Shown one piece after another: positions 23,157 to 35,300 of a DNA stretch of 64,000 nt. The stretch covers positions 2,228,501 through 2,292,500 of the forward strand of contig LR746280.1 in assembly GCA_902729315.2 (NCBI GenBank), written 5' to 3'. A program made the translations under genes and the position numbers. Below the pieces are notes generated by a model. It made no database searches. It was given only the letters and a program-made list of their open reading frames with translations, and was not told the origin of the DNA. This DNA comes from Spirodela intermedia. Lineage: Eukaryota; Streptophyta; Magnoliopsida; Alismatales; Araceae. Each line of letters starts with the position of its first letter. The first letter of the stretch is position 1.

Positions 23157-23503
23157 CATCGATTTTTTCCGCTTCGTAGGGTTCGTGGTTCTGGTATATT
23201 TCTCGCCAACTGTTTAACAGGTCTCTGGGCAGAGTTCTGCAAGAGATTCGGTGGGCTGAGATTGTCAGTTCGCTAGAAATCCTAGAATCAAAGCCAATCA
23301 ACCTCACGCATTAGGTTTACCAGAAGTTGGGTAATTTTACCATTTTTTATAACGACTCCCCTATTAGATCCCTCTCCCTGCTCATAATCTCAACTCAATG
23401 GTGGGGGGATGAGCCGCGAAGAACTGTCTCGGTTTTAAGCATCTGTGATTCCTTCAAAGCATCTGATCCAGTTTTATGCGACTGATCTAGGCATTTTCCG
23501 AGG
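22501..23503 (+). promoter_or_regulatory. Promoter / 5' UTR region of the small plastid protein gene
   Basis: No independent gene is convincing. A donor-like CTTCAG followed by GTTTGT near 22819 could start a 5' UTR intron. A CT tract lies at 23109-23150. GC-rich sequence at 22600-22800 suggests a transcription start there, but that is inference. Confidence 0.4.
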
Positions 23504-24326
23504 ATGGCTTCCTCCGCTGCTACGGTGGAGGCGATCGGACCTCTGCGGCCAGTTTCACCGAGGAGAGGTTCAGGTAGGCAGTGTTCATCGTAGTCCAATT
23601 CCAGAGTTTAAGGGCCACGGACTCTCTGCATCAGGAGCGGATTTCGTTTCTCGCAGATAATACCGGATCAAGATATCAAAGGCTAATCTGAATCCTGAGC
23701 AAAGTACAACATCTTTCTTTATGTAGGAAAATAAATTGGGAAAGATTTAATTATTCGTGAATGAGAACTCTTCCTGGTTGATCTTTTGCTGAAGATCAAC
23801 CGCATGCAAAAGACTCTCAGAACTTCCTGGCCTTGATGTTCTTCAGTCTTCATCTGGACATGAAGGAAGAGGCATATCCTTTAGGAGAGATCTAGTGATG
23901 AACAGCTTTTTATAGCATCATCCTAATATCTTTAATTATGTTTTAAAGCTGATTAAACAGGTTTCTTTTTGGTTGAACAAGGGGTTGACTTTGGAGAGGA
24001 GGAAGCGTCCGTCTCTCTCTCTCTCTCTCTGTGTTCTCTCTCTCATTCCATTTTTGAAGTTCTCATCCATCTCTTTGCTCTTCTTTCCTCATCGGGTTGA
24101 GTGAGAAAAATAAATACCAGCTTATTGGAATAACATGAAAGAAGTTTATTGGGATTCTTGCTTTCCAACAGAGAACACAAGGCGAGGAATGATCCAACTC
24201 TCTAGATCTACTTTTGGAGCACCCTACACAGCATCCCAATCACCGCGTCAGCAGCAAACCATCTCTCGTTCTCCACTGCAACGCTCCACATCTCTGTCAT
24301 GCTGTATATCTGCCCTGGTCAGTGTA

Positions 24327-24360
<34 letters not shown>

Positions 24361-24518
24361 CTGTGCGTTTTATACTCCCGACTGTTGGAATTTTATCAGA
24401 AAATTTATGAGTATGGCAACTACTGCTGTTCTCTTTTAGGCTAAGTTGGATAACTTCTAGTCGTTGCCCTTTGTAGGTTTTCTTCTAGGCTGCCTACTTA
24501 CCAATTTCATATGGGTAC

Positions 24519-24562
<44 letters not shown>

Positions 24563-25150
24563 ATAATACCTTGCAGACCTGTGAAGCGGTTTATTAGACC
24601 TTTTTTTTAACGAATGTACGATTTTTTTAAAAATAAAAATTATCCACCAATGTACAGAAAAAAAATCCCAGACACCTAGGATTTTGCCCAAAAGGGATAC
24701 TTCTCTGATCTTGTCTGTTGCTCTCTGTAGAGTGCAAGGTGTGCTACAGGGGAGACTCAGAGTGTAACTCGGAAGTCGTCTTCTTCAAAAACTATCACTT
24801 CTCTCCTAGGTAACCCTAATCAGCGATTTAGTGAAGCTCATTTGGTCGTTGCCCTGAAGCAGATATATTTGTCAGTCATCTACGGTTTCCAAATGTTTTT
24901 CTTCACGAAATCCTCAGATGTAGAATCTGATATGATGCCTATTTTAGAAAAGAAAAACTTGCCGAGTCTCCACGATGGGGGAACAATAGGGTTCCCCCCG
25001 GCGGACGGTGGCGGAGAAGGCGGCGGCGGCGGTGGTGGCAGTGCTAGCTCATCAGGTGGGTTCTTCTTCTTCGGTCTGCTTTTGTTTCTAAGCTACTTGA
25101 GAGAGAAAGAGGATAGAGAGAACGGTGGTGGGGACCCAAGAAGAAGATAG
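23504..25150 (+). CDS. Plastid-targeted small membrane protein with Gly-rich linker
   Basis: Four exons (23504-23573, 24172-24317, 24731-24809, 24918-25150) join in frame to 175 residues. The N-terminus starts MASSAATVEA and is Ser/Arg-rich with few acids for about 70 residues, typical of a chloroplast transit peptide. Then come a conserved-looking acidic segment (MMPILEKKNLPSLHDGG), a poly-Gly linker, a hydrophobic span GFFFFGLLLFLSYL and a charged Arg-rich tail. I recall plant plastid proteins with this Gly-linker plus membrane-span ending but cannot give the name. No catalytic motif is visible. An internal Met at 24189 is an alternative start giving 146 residues. Intron one (23574-24171) has a CT tract. 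Confidence 0.78.
24522..24562. repeat. AT microsatellite
   Basis: About 20 TA units lie in intron two of the small plastid protein gene. Confidence 0.95.
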
Positions 25151-26123
25151 AAACTAGAATGGATTGAAGGCCCTCTTATCATTGACTTCTATGCCACTAG
25201 AAATAGCAAAAATTGACACCTCTATCTTGACTTGGGTGGCCTGATACATTAGATTCGGGACTATAGCTTATTTTTTATGATATTTCAATATGCAGCAATC
25301 TCTGTGGTTGTTAGGATAGCTGCCTCTGGGAGAGGGTATTGTGGTCATTTCGCGAATAAATATTAATAAATTCAAACATCTGTTCTTTATTCAAGTTCTT
25401 CAATCTAGGTATGATCATGCATGAGTGGCAATAACTTTCGAAGGGAATACGCCAACTACTTTAAAAGGAAAAAAGAAGAGTTCAATTTCTAATTACTGAT
25501 GCTCTATTTGTTGCGTTTTATTTAATTAATTTGTTATTAAGTGCATGTTTATCCAACCAATTATGAGGGTGGAGCCAACTTTGATGCAGTTCTTGAGTCA
25601 AATTGTCCATGTCTGGGCTACCAAATTTTGATACATGCATGAACGAATCATAGATATGCTGATTGAGCTGCTGCACCCGATTGCTCATACCTAACTAAAG
25701 AAAAATTTATAAAGTTTATAAGTTGCTGTGTGAATGATCAATAATAATATCACAACATCCTAACTTGGAGGGAGTATTAAATCATCATCCAGAATGAAAT
25801 GCTGTCAAATAAAGGGATCTATTGCAATGAAGGGATATATATTTTCATTGAAGGAAGTGCTATTACAATCATCATCCAGAACCTATGATCCTACGGTCAA
25901 TGTGGTAACCAACTTAAATATATGCAGCATGTTACATGCTAGAGAGAGAGAGAGAGAGAGAGAGAGATGAGGCCGAGCCAGAAAATTTTCAGTCTTAAGG
26001 ACTTATGAATTCAAATGGTTTCTTGGAGAAGCCTTGGGACTCTCTGCATTGGCCTTTATATTCCACTCTAGCACTGAATTCAATCTGGAAGGACAAACCG
26101 TGGGATGTGAGGGTCCTGGAGGA
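25151..26123. other. Convergent intergenic region
   Basis: Between the plastid protein gene (+) and the Tim17-like gene (-). AT-rich, with a GA tract at about 25941-25968. I see no gene. A plus-strand open frame at 26005-26259 overlaps the last exon of the minus-strand gene antisense. Confidence 0.6.
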
Positions 26124-28854
26124 TCACTTACCTAGACTCCCTTCAAGCCTCTCGATAGCAGCACCGACTCTACTTTTCGTCTCTTGCTTCTCATCCCCAT
26201 TGTGTGGTGACGTAGGGATGGAGAACCCCTCATTCGCCTTCTCCACAAGCTTCAAATGAGCCCAACCTGTGAAGATAGTTTGCCCATTCGGTCTCAAAGA
26301 CGCACAATGCTTTACGTTGTAGGGATGATGCAAATGTGAAGCACACGGCAGAAGACTTGAGAACAATAAAATTGGGGTTCATGTAGAACTCATTAGTATA
26401 AGATTTTGGTATATATATATATATATTATGGTTATATTGCAGATAATGACATAAAAATAATAGTTGACAACTGGGTTTAAGCTCAGTAAACCTCACTTAA
26501 TGTAGCCCACCTGATCTTTGGAAAGATCAGATCGATGAGCTGTTGCATCCTTGATACGAAGAAATATGAAAAATGAAACTGAGTTCGAGCATAGCTGATA
26601 AGACTAGATTTTGGTACATAAATCTGGCATTGGAACATAGATCATGGGATATACACAGTAGTTTATAACTAGGTTTATGGGCATTAAGCCTCAGTTCCAG
26701 AGATAGCTTTGGAAGGACTGCAGTAATGAGTTGTGGTAGTTGCATCACGGATGAAGAAATGCGAAAATAAAATTGGGGCTCAATTAGATAGATTTTGGTA
26801 TGCAAGTATGGTGTTGTATCACCGATCATGAAATATAAACAACAGTTTCCAACTGTATTTGGGCTCGTTAAGAATGTTTCCCCAAATTACCAAGACCAGT
26901 ATTTCCATGGAACCCTCAAAGCCATGTTTTTTTTTATAATAAATGAGATATGTACAAAAGTTTCAGAATATTAACCTAACAAAGATCAAAGAACACCATT
27001 ACCAAGTGGAAAACAGAAAGCAGCACCAAGGGTTGAACCTAGCAACATGTTACGGGCACGCCACATGAGAGACCCTGGCACTGAAAGATATTGCCATAAA
27101 AGGAGGCGCAAGTTAGAGGTGCGTAAGGAAGCAGCATGAAAACATGAGACCAATTCAAAGAAGCATCATTGTTTTTCTAATCCAATTCTGTACCATCATA
27201 CGAAGAACAATGAATAATCCTACAAGAAGATAGATATTTTCCAATAATCATACATTTAGCTCCTCAATGGCTGAGTCAGAAACCGTAGTTTAGTTTAAGA
27301 CTATTTGCAGGCTAATCAATTGATCAATTATCTGCCTAACAATTTACGCCAGTAGATTACCTCACCACCACATCAAGGACAATTGTGATAGGCACGAGAA
27401 ATATATCTAGAAATTGTTCAGACAAGAAAAATACAGCAAAATATCACCTGCTAGACTGTGGGGCAATTGTTAAATAGAAAAAACTAGCTGTAAATATTTT
27501 ATTTTTTTGTAAACTTTGCATTAGGAGATACTATGATAAGTGCCAAATCTCACATTTACATATGGTACCAACGAAGCGGAATCTATTGGATGATATAAAA
27601 AATGATGGGGAATCATAGTTTTCTCACAGATGAGGCCAAACATGGCAGCAGTTGCAGAACCAGCTCCAGCCACATTGAGAACATCGTGCACACCCCGTTT
27701 CTCTGCCAGAAGATTCTGTAAACCGTAGAATGTGGCGGTAAACATTCCAAGCCGAACGCCACCGATTATTGATCCGCGGGTTACTCGTATGAACCTTTTC
27801 TCCATTGCATCCCTCATTAATCTGTACTGCTCGCGTTTGTCAGGTGTGCTTCCCAGCTTCAGCATTACCTCAGCATCCTTGCTCTGCCAAGAGTTTCTTC
27901 AAAATGAGGCAGCTAACGTGTTGCTGACAACAGAAGGTTGATCTATGAAGATGACGATCCTTTAATAATATACTAAGCATCCCTTATTTCCGAATCATAA
28001 AGAATGGCTTGAAAATTGTGCTTCATACATAAAATATGCAAAATAAATAAAGATGAATCTTAAGATATTTATTTCACTATCAATGAATATTGAGATGGAA
28101 ATATAGAGAAACTGGTTGAAGATACTGAGTGATTCAATCGAGAGAAATGTGGAAAGATGAAAAGAGCAGACCCTTTGCAAGTAGTGACGGAATAATTTCT
28201 ATTAAATAAACACTGAAAAAAAACCGTGCTGATAGCTTTGAGACAATCATATGCTTTGAGAAACTTGGCCATCGGCCTGGCATACTACTCCATGCCCCTC
28301 CCATACAGAGCATGACTGTATGATCTACAAGAAGTCCATTACTGTGAATTTTATCTATTTTCATGGATATAAAATATGTGAATAGGCAATTTATCACTTG
28401 CTCCGGGATATGATCCTCTTATGATCTTTTAACTTTCTATAATCTTACTCTAGAGAGGGCGTAGACTTACGACGGAGGCAGCTGCTTCCTTGCTTCCTCC
28501 GTATAGCATCCCGGCAAATATTCCTACCACAGTGGCGGTGCCCCAGTTCACTGTTCCAGCTAGTCTTCGGTTCACCTGTAGAAGAATCCAGCACGAAGAA
28601 TCTTCAACAAGTGTTTCGTCAGCCAGGCCTCTTACGATCAGAAACATAACCAAAAATGGCTTCCCGTGATCTCGCTCTGCACATGCTGCTAACAGGAACG
28701 ACAGCAATACTCCGCGAAGAGTGAAATCCGGGACTTCTTACTGGTCGCTGAGCGAAAAATTTCGCGCAATAATCATAGGATCAAAGGGAGAGAGGATTTC
28801 AAACATCATACAAACCTTTGAAACATCTTCCTGCGCGGATTCCGGCGCGCTCAT
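26124..28854 (-). CDS. Tim17/Tim22/Tim23-family protein, TIMMDC1-like
   Basis: A small mitochondrial inner-membrane protein of the Tim17 superfamily. The closest match by memory is the plant relative of TIMMDC1, a complex I assembly factor. Five exons: 28854-28816, 28575-28471, 27883-27628, 27080-27003 and 26266-26124, giving 206 residues with all phases consistent. Glycine-rich membrane segments are visible: NWGTATVVGIFAGMLYGG, RGSIIGGVRLGMFTATFYG, NVAGAGSATAAMFGL and LLGSTLGAAFCFPLGW, followed by a charged HLKLVEKANEG tail. The stop (TGA at 26126-26124) overlaps a strong splice donor, so an alternative 3' exon is possible. It shares a roughly 380-base divergent promoter with RPL35. Family is firm; the complex I role is inference. 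Confidence 0.8.
26330..26880. repeat. Three diverged about 200-base repeats in the last Tim17-like intron
   Basis: Copies around 26352, 26558 and 26762 share AATAAAATTGGGGCTCA-like sequence, AGATTTTGGTAT, a TATAACAG/AACAGTTT block and a GGGCTCAGTAA-like end. They lie in tandem with moderate divergence. The first copy contains a short TA tract. Confidence 0.7.
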
Positions 28855-29235
28855 GATTTGATCCGCCAGAAGAAGGTGGGGAATGAGAGAGTGGTCCGTC
28901 TCCTTAACAGGGATCCCAGTCTCTAATGGAAGGAAATTCAAAAACAGATGAATCCACTGGAGAGAGAGAGAGAGAGAGAGAGAGAGAAGCCCGAAAGGGA
29001 TGACGGGTCGTAACACCCAGACACTATTTACGATCCGGATTCGTGTATTATCGGATCCTCTCTTATCGGTTCCTTCAGCGAACTGATGAGAGATCTTGGC
29101 CGTTGATTTAGCCTGACCAGAACTCTGGGCGGAGCCCGAAAACCCTAATTTCTCATCTCTGGCGGCCTCTGTTCCCTTTCCTCGCCATTCGGCATCCCGA
29201 GCTGCATCGAGTGGGCTCTCTCCTTCCTCCCTGCG
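28855..29235. promoter_or_regulatory. Divergent promoter, Tim17-like / RPL35
   Basis: A 381-base interval separates the two start codons. It holds a GA tract at 28961-28987 on the Tim17-like side and a telo box on the RPL35 side. No clear TATA box is seen. Co-regulation of the two genes is inference from the shared interval. Confidence 0.7.
29140..29148 (+). promoter_or_regulatory. Telo box (AAACCCTAA) upstream of RPL35
   Basis: An exact AAACCCTAA lies 96 bases before the RPL35 ATG. This motif is a known common element near transcription starts of plant ribosomal protein genes. Confidence 0.75.
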
Positions 29236-31359
29236 ATGGGTAAGTGCTAGAACTTAGCCACCGTTTCTTTCGGAAGATTTGGTGGAAGCCAGCGACCTCG
29301 TTGTTCCGCACGATTTAATGTTTCCGGATCACATGATTCCCTGAATATTTGGTGGATGTTGGCCACGTTGATCGTTGATGTTGGTTTTCTCTTATTTATG
29401 CTACTTTCTGCTGTAGCGAGGATCAAGGTCCACGAGCTGCGCACGCAGTCAAAGAGCGACCTGCTCAATCAGCTCAAGGAGCTGAAGACGGAGCTCTCTC
29501 TTCTTCGCGTTGCCAAGGTTACTGGAGGCGCCCCCAACAAGTTGTCTAAGATGTAATAATCCCCGTGCCTTGTGCTATCATTTTATGCGGTGCTGCTTCA
29601 TTTTTTTCCTCTTGTTGCCACTAATCCGATTTTTCTTTGGTCGTTGATCAGTAAGGTGGTCAGGCTCTCTATCGCCCGTGTGCTTACTGTTATCTCGCAA
29701 AAGCAGAAAGCTGCGCTTAGGGAGGCATATAGCAAGAAGAAGTTCTTGCCCCTGGACTTGAGGCCGAAGAAGACCCGTGCCATCAGGAAAAGCCTTACCA
29801 AGCATCAGGTACTTTTCTCGCGTTTGGATGGTCTAATCTTTTGCCATACTATCTATTTCTTCTCTCCGAACCATCATGTTTGTGATTGGTGTTGATGCCA
29901 AGAGAAACTCTTGCACGTTTATGTCGGATTTCGTGGATTTTACTTACATTTTTCTCTCTATAAGCTGTGTATCTTGCAAATTGGAGTCAATTAGCGATAA
30001 ATATTCACTTTTTCCAAACGAAGGAAGCTTTTTTGTTTTTTTTCGTTGAAAACTAAATGATCTCCTGTGCGATTGATATTATTCAATCTGGAGCATTAAA
30101 TTCCTCCCAAAACATGATTGATGGGATGAACGTTAGGCTTTTGCTTTTGGGGGAGAACTAGTCATCAATGCTGTCCAAGCGTTCACGTTCATGTGGGGCT
30201 GGACTAGATCGGTTGTTTTGGTCTGAATCTGCTGACTTCAATTGGATCTTTCACCATTGGCTCTGCCTAAATGTTGAATAGATCAGTCAAGTTGGTTCTT
30301 GTAAAGTAGTTCTCAAGGTTTTGAAACCGACCAAGTCAGCAGTTTACCACCTAAAACCGAGGCAATGAGGTGGATTGCTATCCTTTTCTGCAAAGTACAT
30401 AGAAACTAATTAAAATTTTGGTAAAGGAGAATTTGTGAGCTCATAATTTTTACATTAATGTCATAACGCTCTTATATTCTTATTAAAATTACATATTATT
30501 ATTAATTAATTGAAATCAATGATATTTGTTGGCGTATTCAAGACAAGAACCATGATAATAACTCTATTTGTATATTAGCTCGTAGCCTATGGTCGTTCAT
30601 GCCATGGATAGTACTCCTATGCTGGCTTGTTGCTTTAATCTTCCACCCTATCAATGATGGGTGAGAGTCTGAAGATATTCTTATGGGCCAAACTTGATTC
30701 TCCTCCCGGTATGGTTCCCGTGTATAGTGTTTTTCTTTATTGACATTAATGCAAGAGAGAATAGTGAATGTTGGCAAAGGGCCTCAGAGAAGGTTTTGCG
30801 GCAGTTGTGATGCTTAGTTTTCTTGCTTGTGTTAGGCAGCTAGAGAAGATGGTGCGGCAGTCAAAGAAATAAAGAATATCGCTTTATTAATTATGGCTGA
30901 CTGAATAAAGTGCGCAGATAGGCATCAATTCAAGAAATAATATTTATTTATTTTCTTCCACTTTTCTTCCTTTAATGTTCTATGTTTTTGGCAGACGATT
31001 ATGTTTGACTTTTATAATAGGCTATCTATATCTAGATTGAATGGATGTGGATTTTTTTTCCCATTTTTAGGGCGGAGGGGTGGTCTGAATATTCTTTTTA
31101 TCTTTCCAGTTTTAAATATATATATATATTCCCGTAATCTATATTTTTCCATCGAGGTGCTCTTTTTTAAAGTATCAAAACGGATGGATTATGGTCATCT
31201 GCAATAATTTTGAGGAAAAAATTCAATGATTTCAGATCTGTTGAAGGTCTGAGATGTTGAGGCTTCTTTCATCTTAATTTTCAGGCATCATTGAAGACCG
31301 AGAGGGAGAAAAAGAAGGAGAGGTATTTCCCCAAGAGGAAATATGCAATCAAGGCCTGA
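29236..31359 (+). CDS. RPL35: 60S ribosomal protein L35 (uL29)
   Basis: A component of the large cytosolic ribosomal subunit near the exit tunnel. Four exons: 29236-29239 (ATGG only), 29417-29552, 29652-29808 and 31285-31359, summing to exactly 123 residues, the normal eukaryotic length. The sequence starts [10 protein letters not shown], carries the uL29 helix region [19 protein letters not shown], and ends with a Lys/Arg-rich tail [11 protein letters not shown]. The four-base first coding exon is typical of ribosomal protein genes, where the ATG sits at the first splice junction. The last intron (29809-31284) is about 1.5 kb and contains nothing I recognise. Confidence 0.98.
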
Positions 31360-32006
31360 GATGGATTAGAAGCTTAGTAGCCTCCTTAAACTAGCTGGTT
31401 TCCATGTGTTTTCTTTGGCGGTTTTGCTTCTCATTTCCTTGAGATCTCTCTGTTCTTCCCTTGCTTTGACCCATTTGCTTTGGGAGTTGATGACTAGGAA
31501 TTAAAAATTTAATCTGCATAAATCTTTTTTTATTGTATTTTTTTCTTTTTAATCATGGCAAATCCTACCAATGTTTATTTAAAAATCCTCTCAGTAACCC
31601 AGAAATTTAAGTCAAGCTCTCAAATTAAAATCCTCTTCAGACATTAATTTATTTTTATTTCATATTAATTACCTTTCAAAGTCTCTATTGGGTTTTCCTC
31701 TGTGTAGATGATCCGGTAGAGTATATTAAATAATTCATTTCTAATGCAAAATAAGTCGAGAAATTAAGGAAAATAATTATATCATATTTGTGTCTGGATC
31801 ATATTCGTCCATTCTCGCATCCTGAAAGTCCGCAGTTCGCTTAATTAGATGTGGTGGGCCCCAAGCGGTAGTTCATGTCGTCAACGGCTCCGGCAGCGAC
31901 GAGATCGAGATTTCTCCTGAAATCCGTGGATTCCGGTTCGGATTCCGATTTTGAGGTCAAATTGATATCTCGGGATTCGTTAGTAGCCCAGCAGCAGTGA
32001 ATGGAT

Positions 32007-32047
32007 CACGTGCGAAAACTCGTCGCCGCATACATCCGTCCCACGTG
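32007..32047 (+). promoter_or_regulatory. Paired G-boxes
   Basis: Two CACGTG cores are 35 bases apart, immediately before a TATA-like ATTAAATA. G-boxes bind plant bZIP and bHLH factors; function here is inferred from position only. Confidence 0.5.
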
Positions 32048-32357
32048 CGCTATTAAATACCCCGCAGCAGGCCAGAGCTGTCGAAAGTCTCCCTTACTCC
32101 TCTCTCTCTCTCTCGTCACTGGTCGGCGCGCCTCTCACTGTGGCCAGGTTTCGGCAATCTGCGACCTCGTCTTTCTTCCTCCTCTTCTCCGATTCTTCAG
32201 TGGAGAGCTCGGCAGGGCAGAGTCGGCTCTCTCTCCTGTTTCTGTATTTTCTTCGGGACGCCGATAATTTTCTCGTTCGAGAGTGGAATAGTTTCCTTGA
32301 TCCGTTGTTCTTCTGCGTGTCGGTAAACTGTGGAGAATTGAGGGAACTCTCAGCGAG

Positions 32358-32360
32358 AGC

Positions 32361-32385
<25 letters not shown>
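32358..32385. repeat. GA microsatellite abutting a start codon
   Basis: About 13 GA units run directly into the ATG at 32386 of the anthranilate phosphoribosyltransferase gene, so repeat-length change would alter the last bases of its 5' UTR. Confidence 0.95.
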
Positions 32386-32391
<6 letters not shown>

Positions 32392-35300
32392 GGAACTCTC
32401 AGTTTCCGTGTACGATCGCCTTCCCCTTCTCACCTGATTAGACCTTCAGACTGGAGGCAGAGAGCCCGGACGTGCTCGATATGGGCTCCTGTCTGCACTA
32501 ACCGGGGCAGGAGACTGGCATTGTCGGCGTCTGCAATGAACAGCAGCGGGAACAGCTTAAACTCATTGTCTTTCTCATTTACGGAGGTGCGTTGTTGCTG
32601 CTATTTCTTGTTTCCGGACTCATTTCCTGTCGCTCCTCTGAAGCAGAATGTTAATTTTTTCCGTGGGATCCTCTGCAACCGTCCAGTTGATCGCGTCCCT
32701 AATGACTGGTCAAGACCTGACCGAAGAAGTGGCGCAAGCTTCTCTGGACCTACTGCTGAATGAAGCCAACGAGACCCTGATGAGTGCTTTTCTTGTTCTT
32801 CTAAGGGCAAAAGGAGAGACTTACGAAGAGGTAAGCTCTTTGGAAGACATATTTCCAGTTTAAAGGTAACGACCTCGGGAGGATTTTTGATCTCTGATAA
32901 CCTCTGGAAATCTGCAGATTGTTGGGTTAGCCAAGGCGATGATTAAGTATAGCCAAAAAGTGGATGGACTTGACAATGCTGTTGACATTGTTGGAACTGG
33001 TGGAGATGGCGCAAATACTGTGAATATCTCAACTGGTGCTTCGGTTTTAGCTGCTGCAGCTGGGGTTAATATTGCTAAGGTGATGGTCCATAGATCCATA
33101 TAATACTCTGAATGACTTCAAATATGCTTCCTTTACTTCAGCAATCACAATAGAACAGGAACTGAGGATGCTACCCCGCTTTCTAGCAAGGAAACAGATC
33201 CAGTTCTTCAGCATGCGGAAGTGCTGACGTTCTAGAGGCAGTGGGTGTGAATATTGATTTGGAACCTGAGGTCAGTTGGATACGCCAACACATTTTATTT
33301 ATCTTGACGAGCGCGCAGTTCTGTTAGTCCCATAGTTCAATCCTTGATGTGTTTCTCATCAGTCGGCAATCTGAGTAGACACATCAGACGGTTGATGTAA
33401 CTTGCATTTGAAGGTAATAAGGGGAGTGAGATTGCAGAGTTTGCCCTTTCTTTTTAACTGAACCCCATAGACGGGTTATTGTTGTCAGAGTTGGGAAAGA
33501 TCCTTATTGGGCTCTAGCTGTTTTTACATAAATCTCATTTATTTTACACAGTTTGAGAATGAAAGGGCAAAAGTTCCCCTTTGGAAATGTCAAAGAAGGA
33601 CGTCTCTCCTTCTAAAGTTCCTACATTTCTGGGAAGAAAACTCCCCTTAAGTAGTTGGCAACTTCAAAATGGATATCCAAACAGCCCTAGGCAAAGAAAA
33701 ATAAAATCAAGGAAGATTTGAAGTATTTCAAGGAAAACTTTATTATTTCATCCTTATCAGCTGCATCCGAATGAACCAAGGTATCCGATCAATGAACTGA
33801 ATGCCATGTAAGAAGAAAAAACCGAAGTTTAGACATAAAAGAGAGAAATATCTGCCGTAAATTTTTGTCTCCTATTCTAATAACAGTATTGTCACCTTAA
33901 TCTTGTGAGAACCTATGATGCAGGAAAAGAAGTCTATAATAGGAGGTAGCTCTGCTAGTTTTTTCTAAAAATGAAGAGAGAAAAGAACTAGAATCAGAAA
34001 TATATCTGAACAGAATAGCTGGTGACAGTAGTATCAGTATATTTCATACTTTTATGGTTGTTGGTGAAATGTTGAGGCGTTCCCAATTAGTTCAAAACGG
34101 GTCTGAATGGGACACCAGCCTCTAAAAAATCGTCATTTTGTGGCAATAAATATCAATAGTTTGGAATTCTACAGCTGGACAATGTTCATCTGCACATTAT
34201 AACAGTGTTTTTACTAAATCCGTTGCAGTGAGTGACTACCTCTTTCTAGTCTTGTGATCATCATATTTTTCATAACGTTAGATTTTTTGAAACGTCTGAT
34301 TTCACATCTTTTTTATGGATCAAGTGCTTTCATTCAATTACTGTGTTCACTTAAATAATTGGCATCAATTACCCTGAGCGTGGACGAAGGTCGTTAAAAT
34401 GATTAGTATTGAGCACCCTGCCGTGGATAAATTTTGGTACGTCTCTGATTGTCTGAAGAAACAATGATCCGGAGGATATTTTTTTGGGAGGCCAATATAA
34501 TGAATTTATCTAAGTTTATCCTGTCAGTTTATCAACGAAAATCATATGTATTACCTAAGTCTTTTGCTTCCAAGTTGGAAATTTACCCCTGGCATTGGGA
34601 TGGATAAGATCTGTTGTGTACATGTAACATTAATGCGGTGTATTTTTTTCCTTATTCTCACATTAAGACAATGATCATTTTTTTTTTTGTTAATTTTTTC
34701 TATCTATTCACTTTATAAAGGAGGTACGCAGATGCATCAAGCAAGTGGGCATTGGTTTTATGATGTCTCCTAAATATCACCCAGCTATGAAAATCGTGGC
34801 ACCTGTGAGGAAAGCGCTAAGGGTAAAGACGGTTTTCAATATCCTAGGCCCGCTGTTGAACCCAGCAAGGGTGCCTTTCGCCGTTGTTGGTGTCTACAGT
34901 GAGGACATTGTAAGTTGTTGACGCCGTTTTGGTTGTAGTATGTATACCAAGAGATTTGTTACCCATAAAACCTCGTAATTTCTCCGTGTGATTTTTATGA
35001 TGATTTGTTTATCATGCTGCCCTTAAGTTAGCTTTTCAGGATAGAGGTAACTTCTAATGCCATTAACTGGGACATGAAATATTAGTTATAATTTTTTTCG
35101 GAAATAAAGTGCGAGCTCATCTCTTGACTACTCATTACTGATAAGACCCTAATGATGCATGTGAGAACATGCCGGTTTTATGTATATTTCAGAAAGCAAA
35201 AAATGCTCGAGGAAACTCAGATTTTATCGATCTCCTTGGCTTCACCTGGTGGAATTACTTTCACTACCGTGAAGGATAGGATGAATTGGGTGACCTGAGT

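Larger units (their letters stand above)
31360..32385 (+). promoter_or_regulatory. Intergenic region and promoter / 5' UTR of the anthranilate phosphoribosyltransferase gene
   Basis: AT-rich 3' flank of RPL35 to about 31800, then a promoter-like zone. Two CACGTG G-box cores lie at 32007-32012 and 32042-32047, followed by the TATA-like ATTAAATA near 32052. The expected start is about 32085, giving a 300-base 5' UTR that ends in a GA tract abutting the ATG. Confidence 0.6.

Noticed and set aside
33119-33235. Apparent frameshift and stop in PAT1 after INIAK
   Set aside because: Choosing the acceptor TTTCTAG at 33186 restores [11 protein letters not shown] in frame; the stop belongs to intron sequence.
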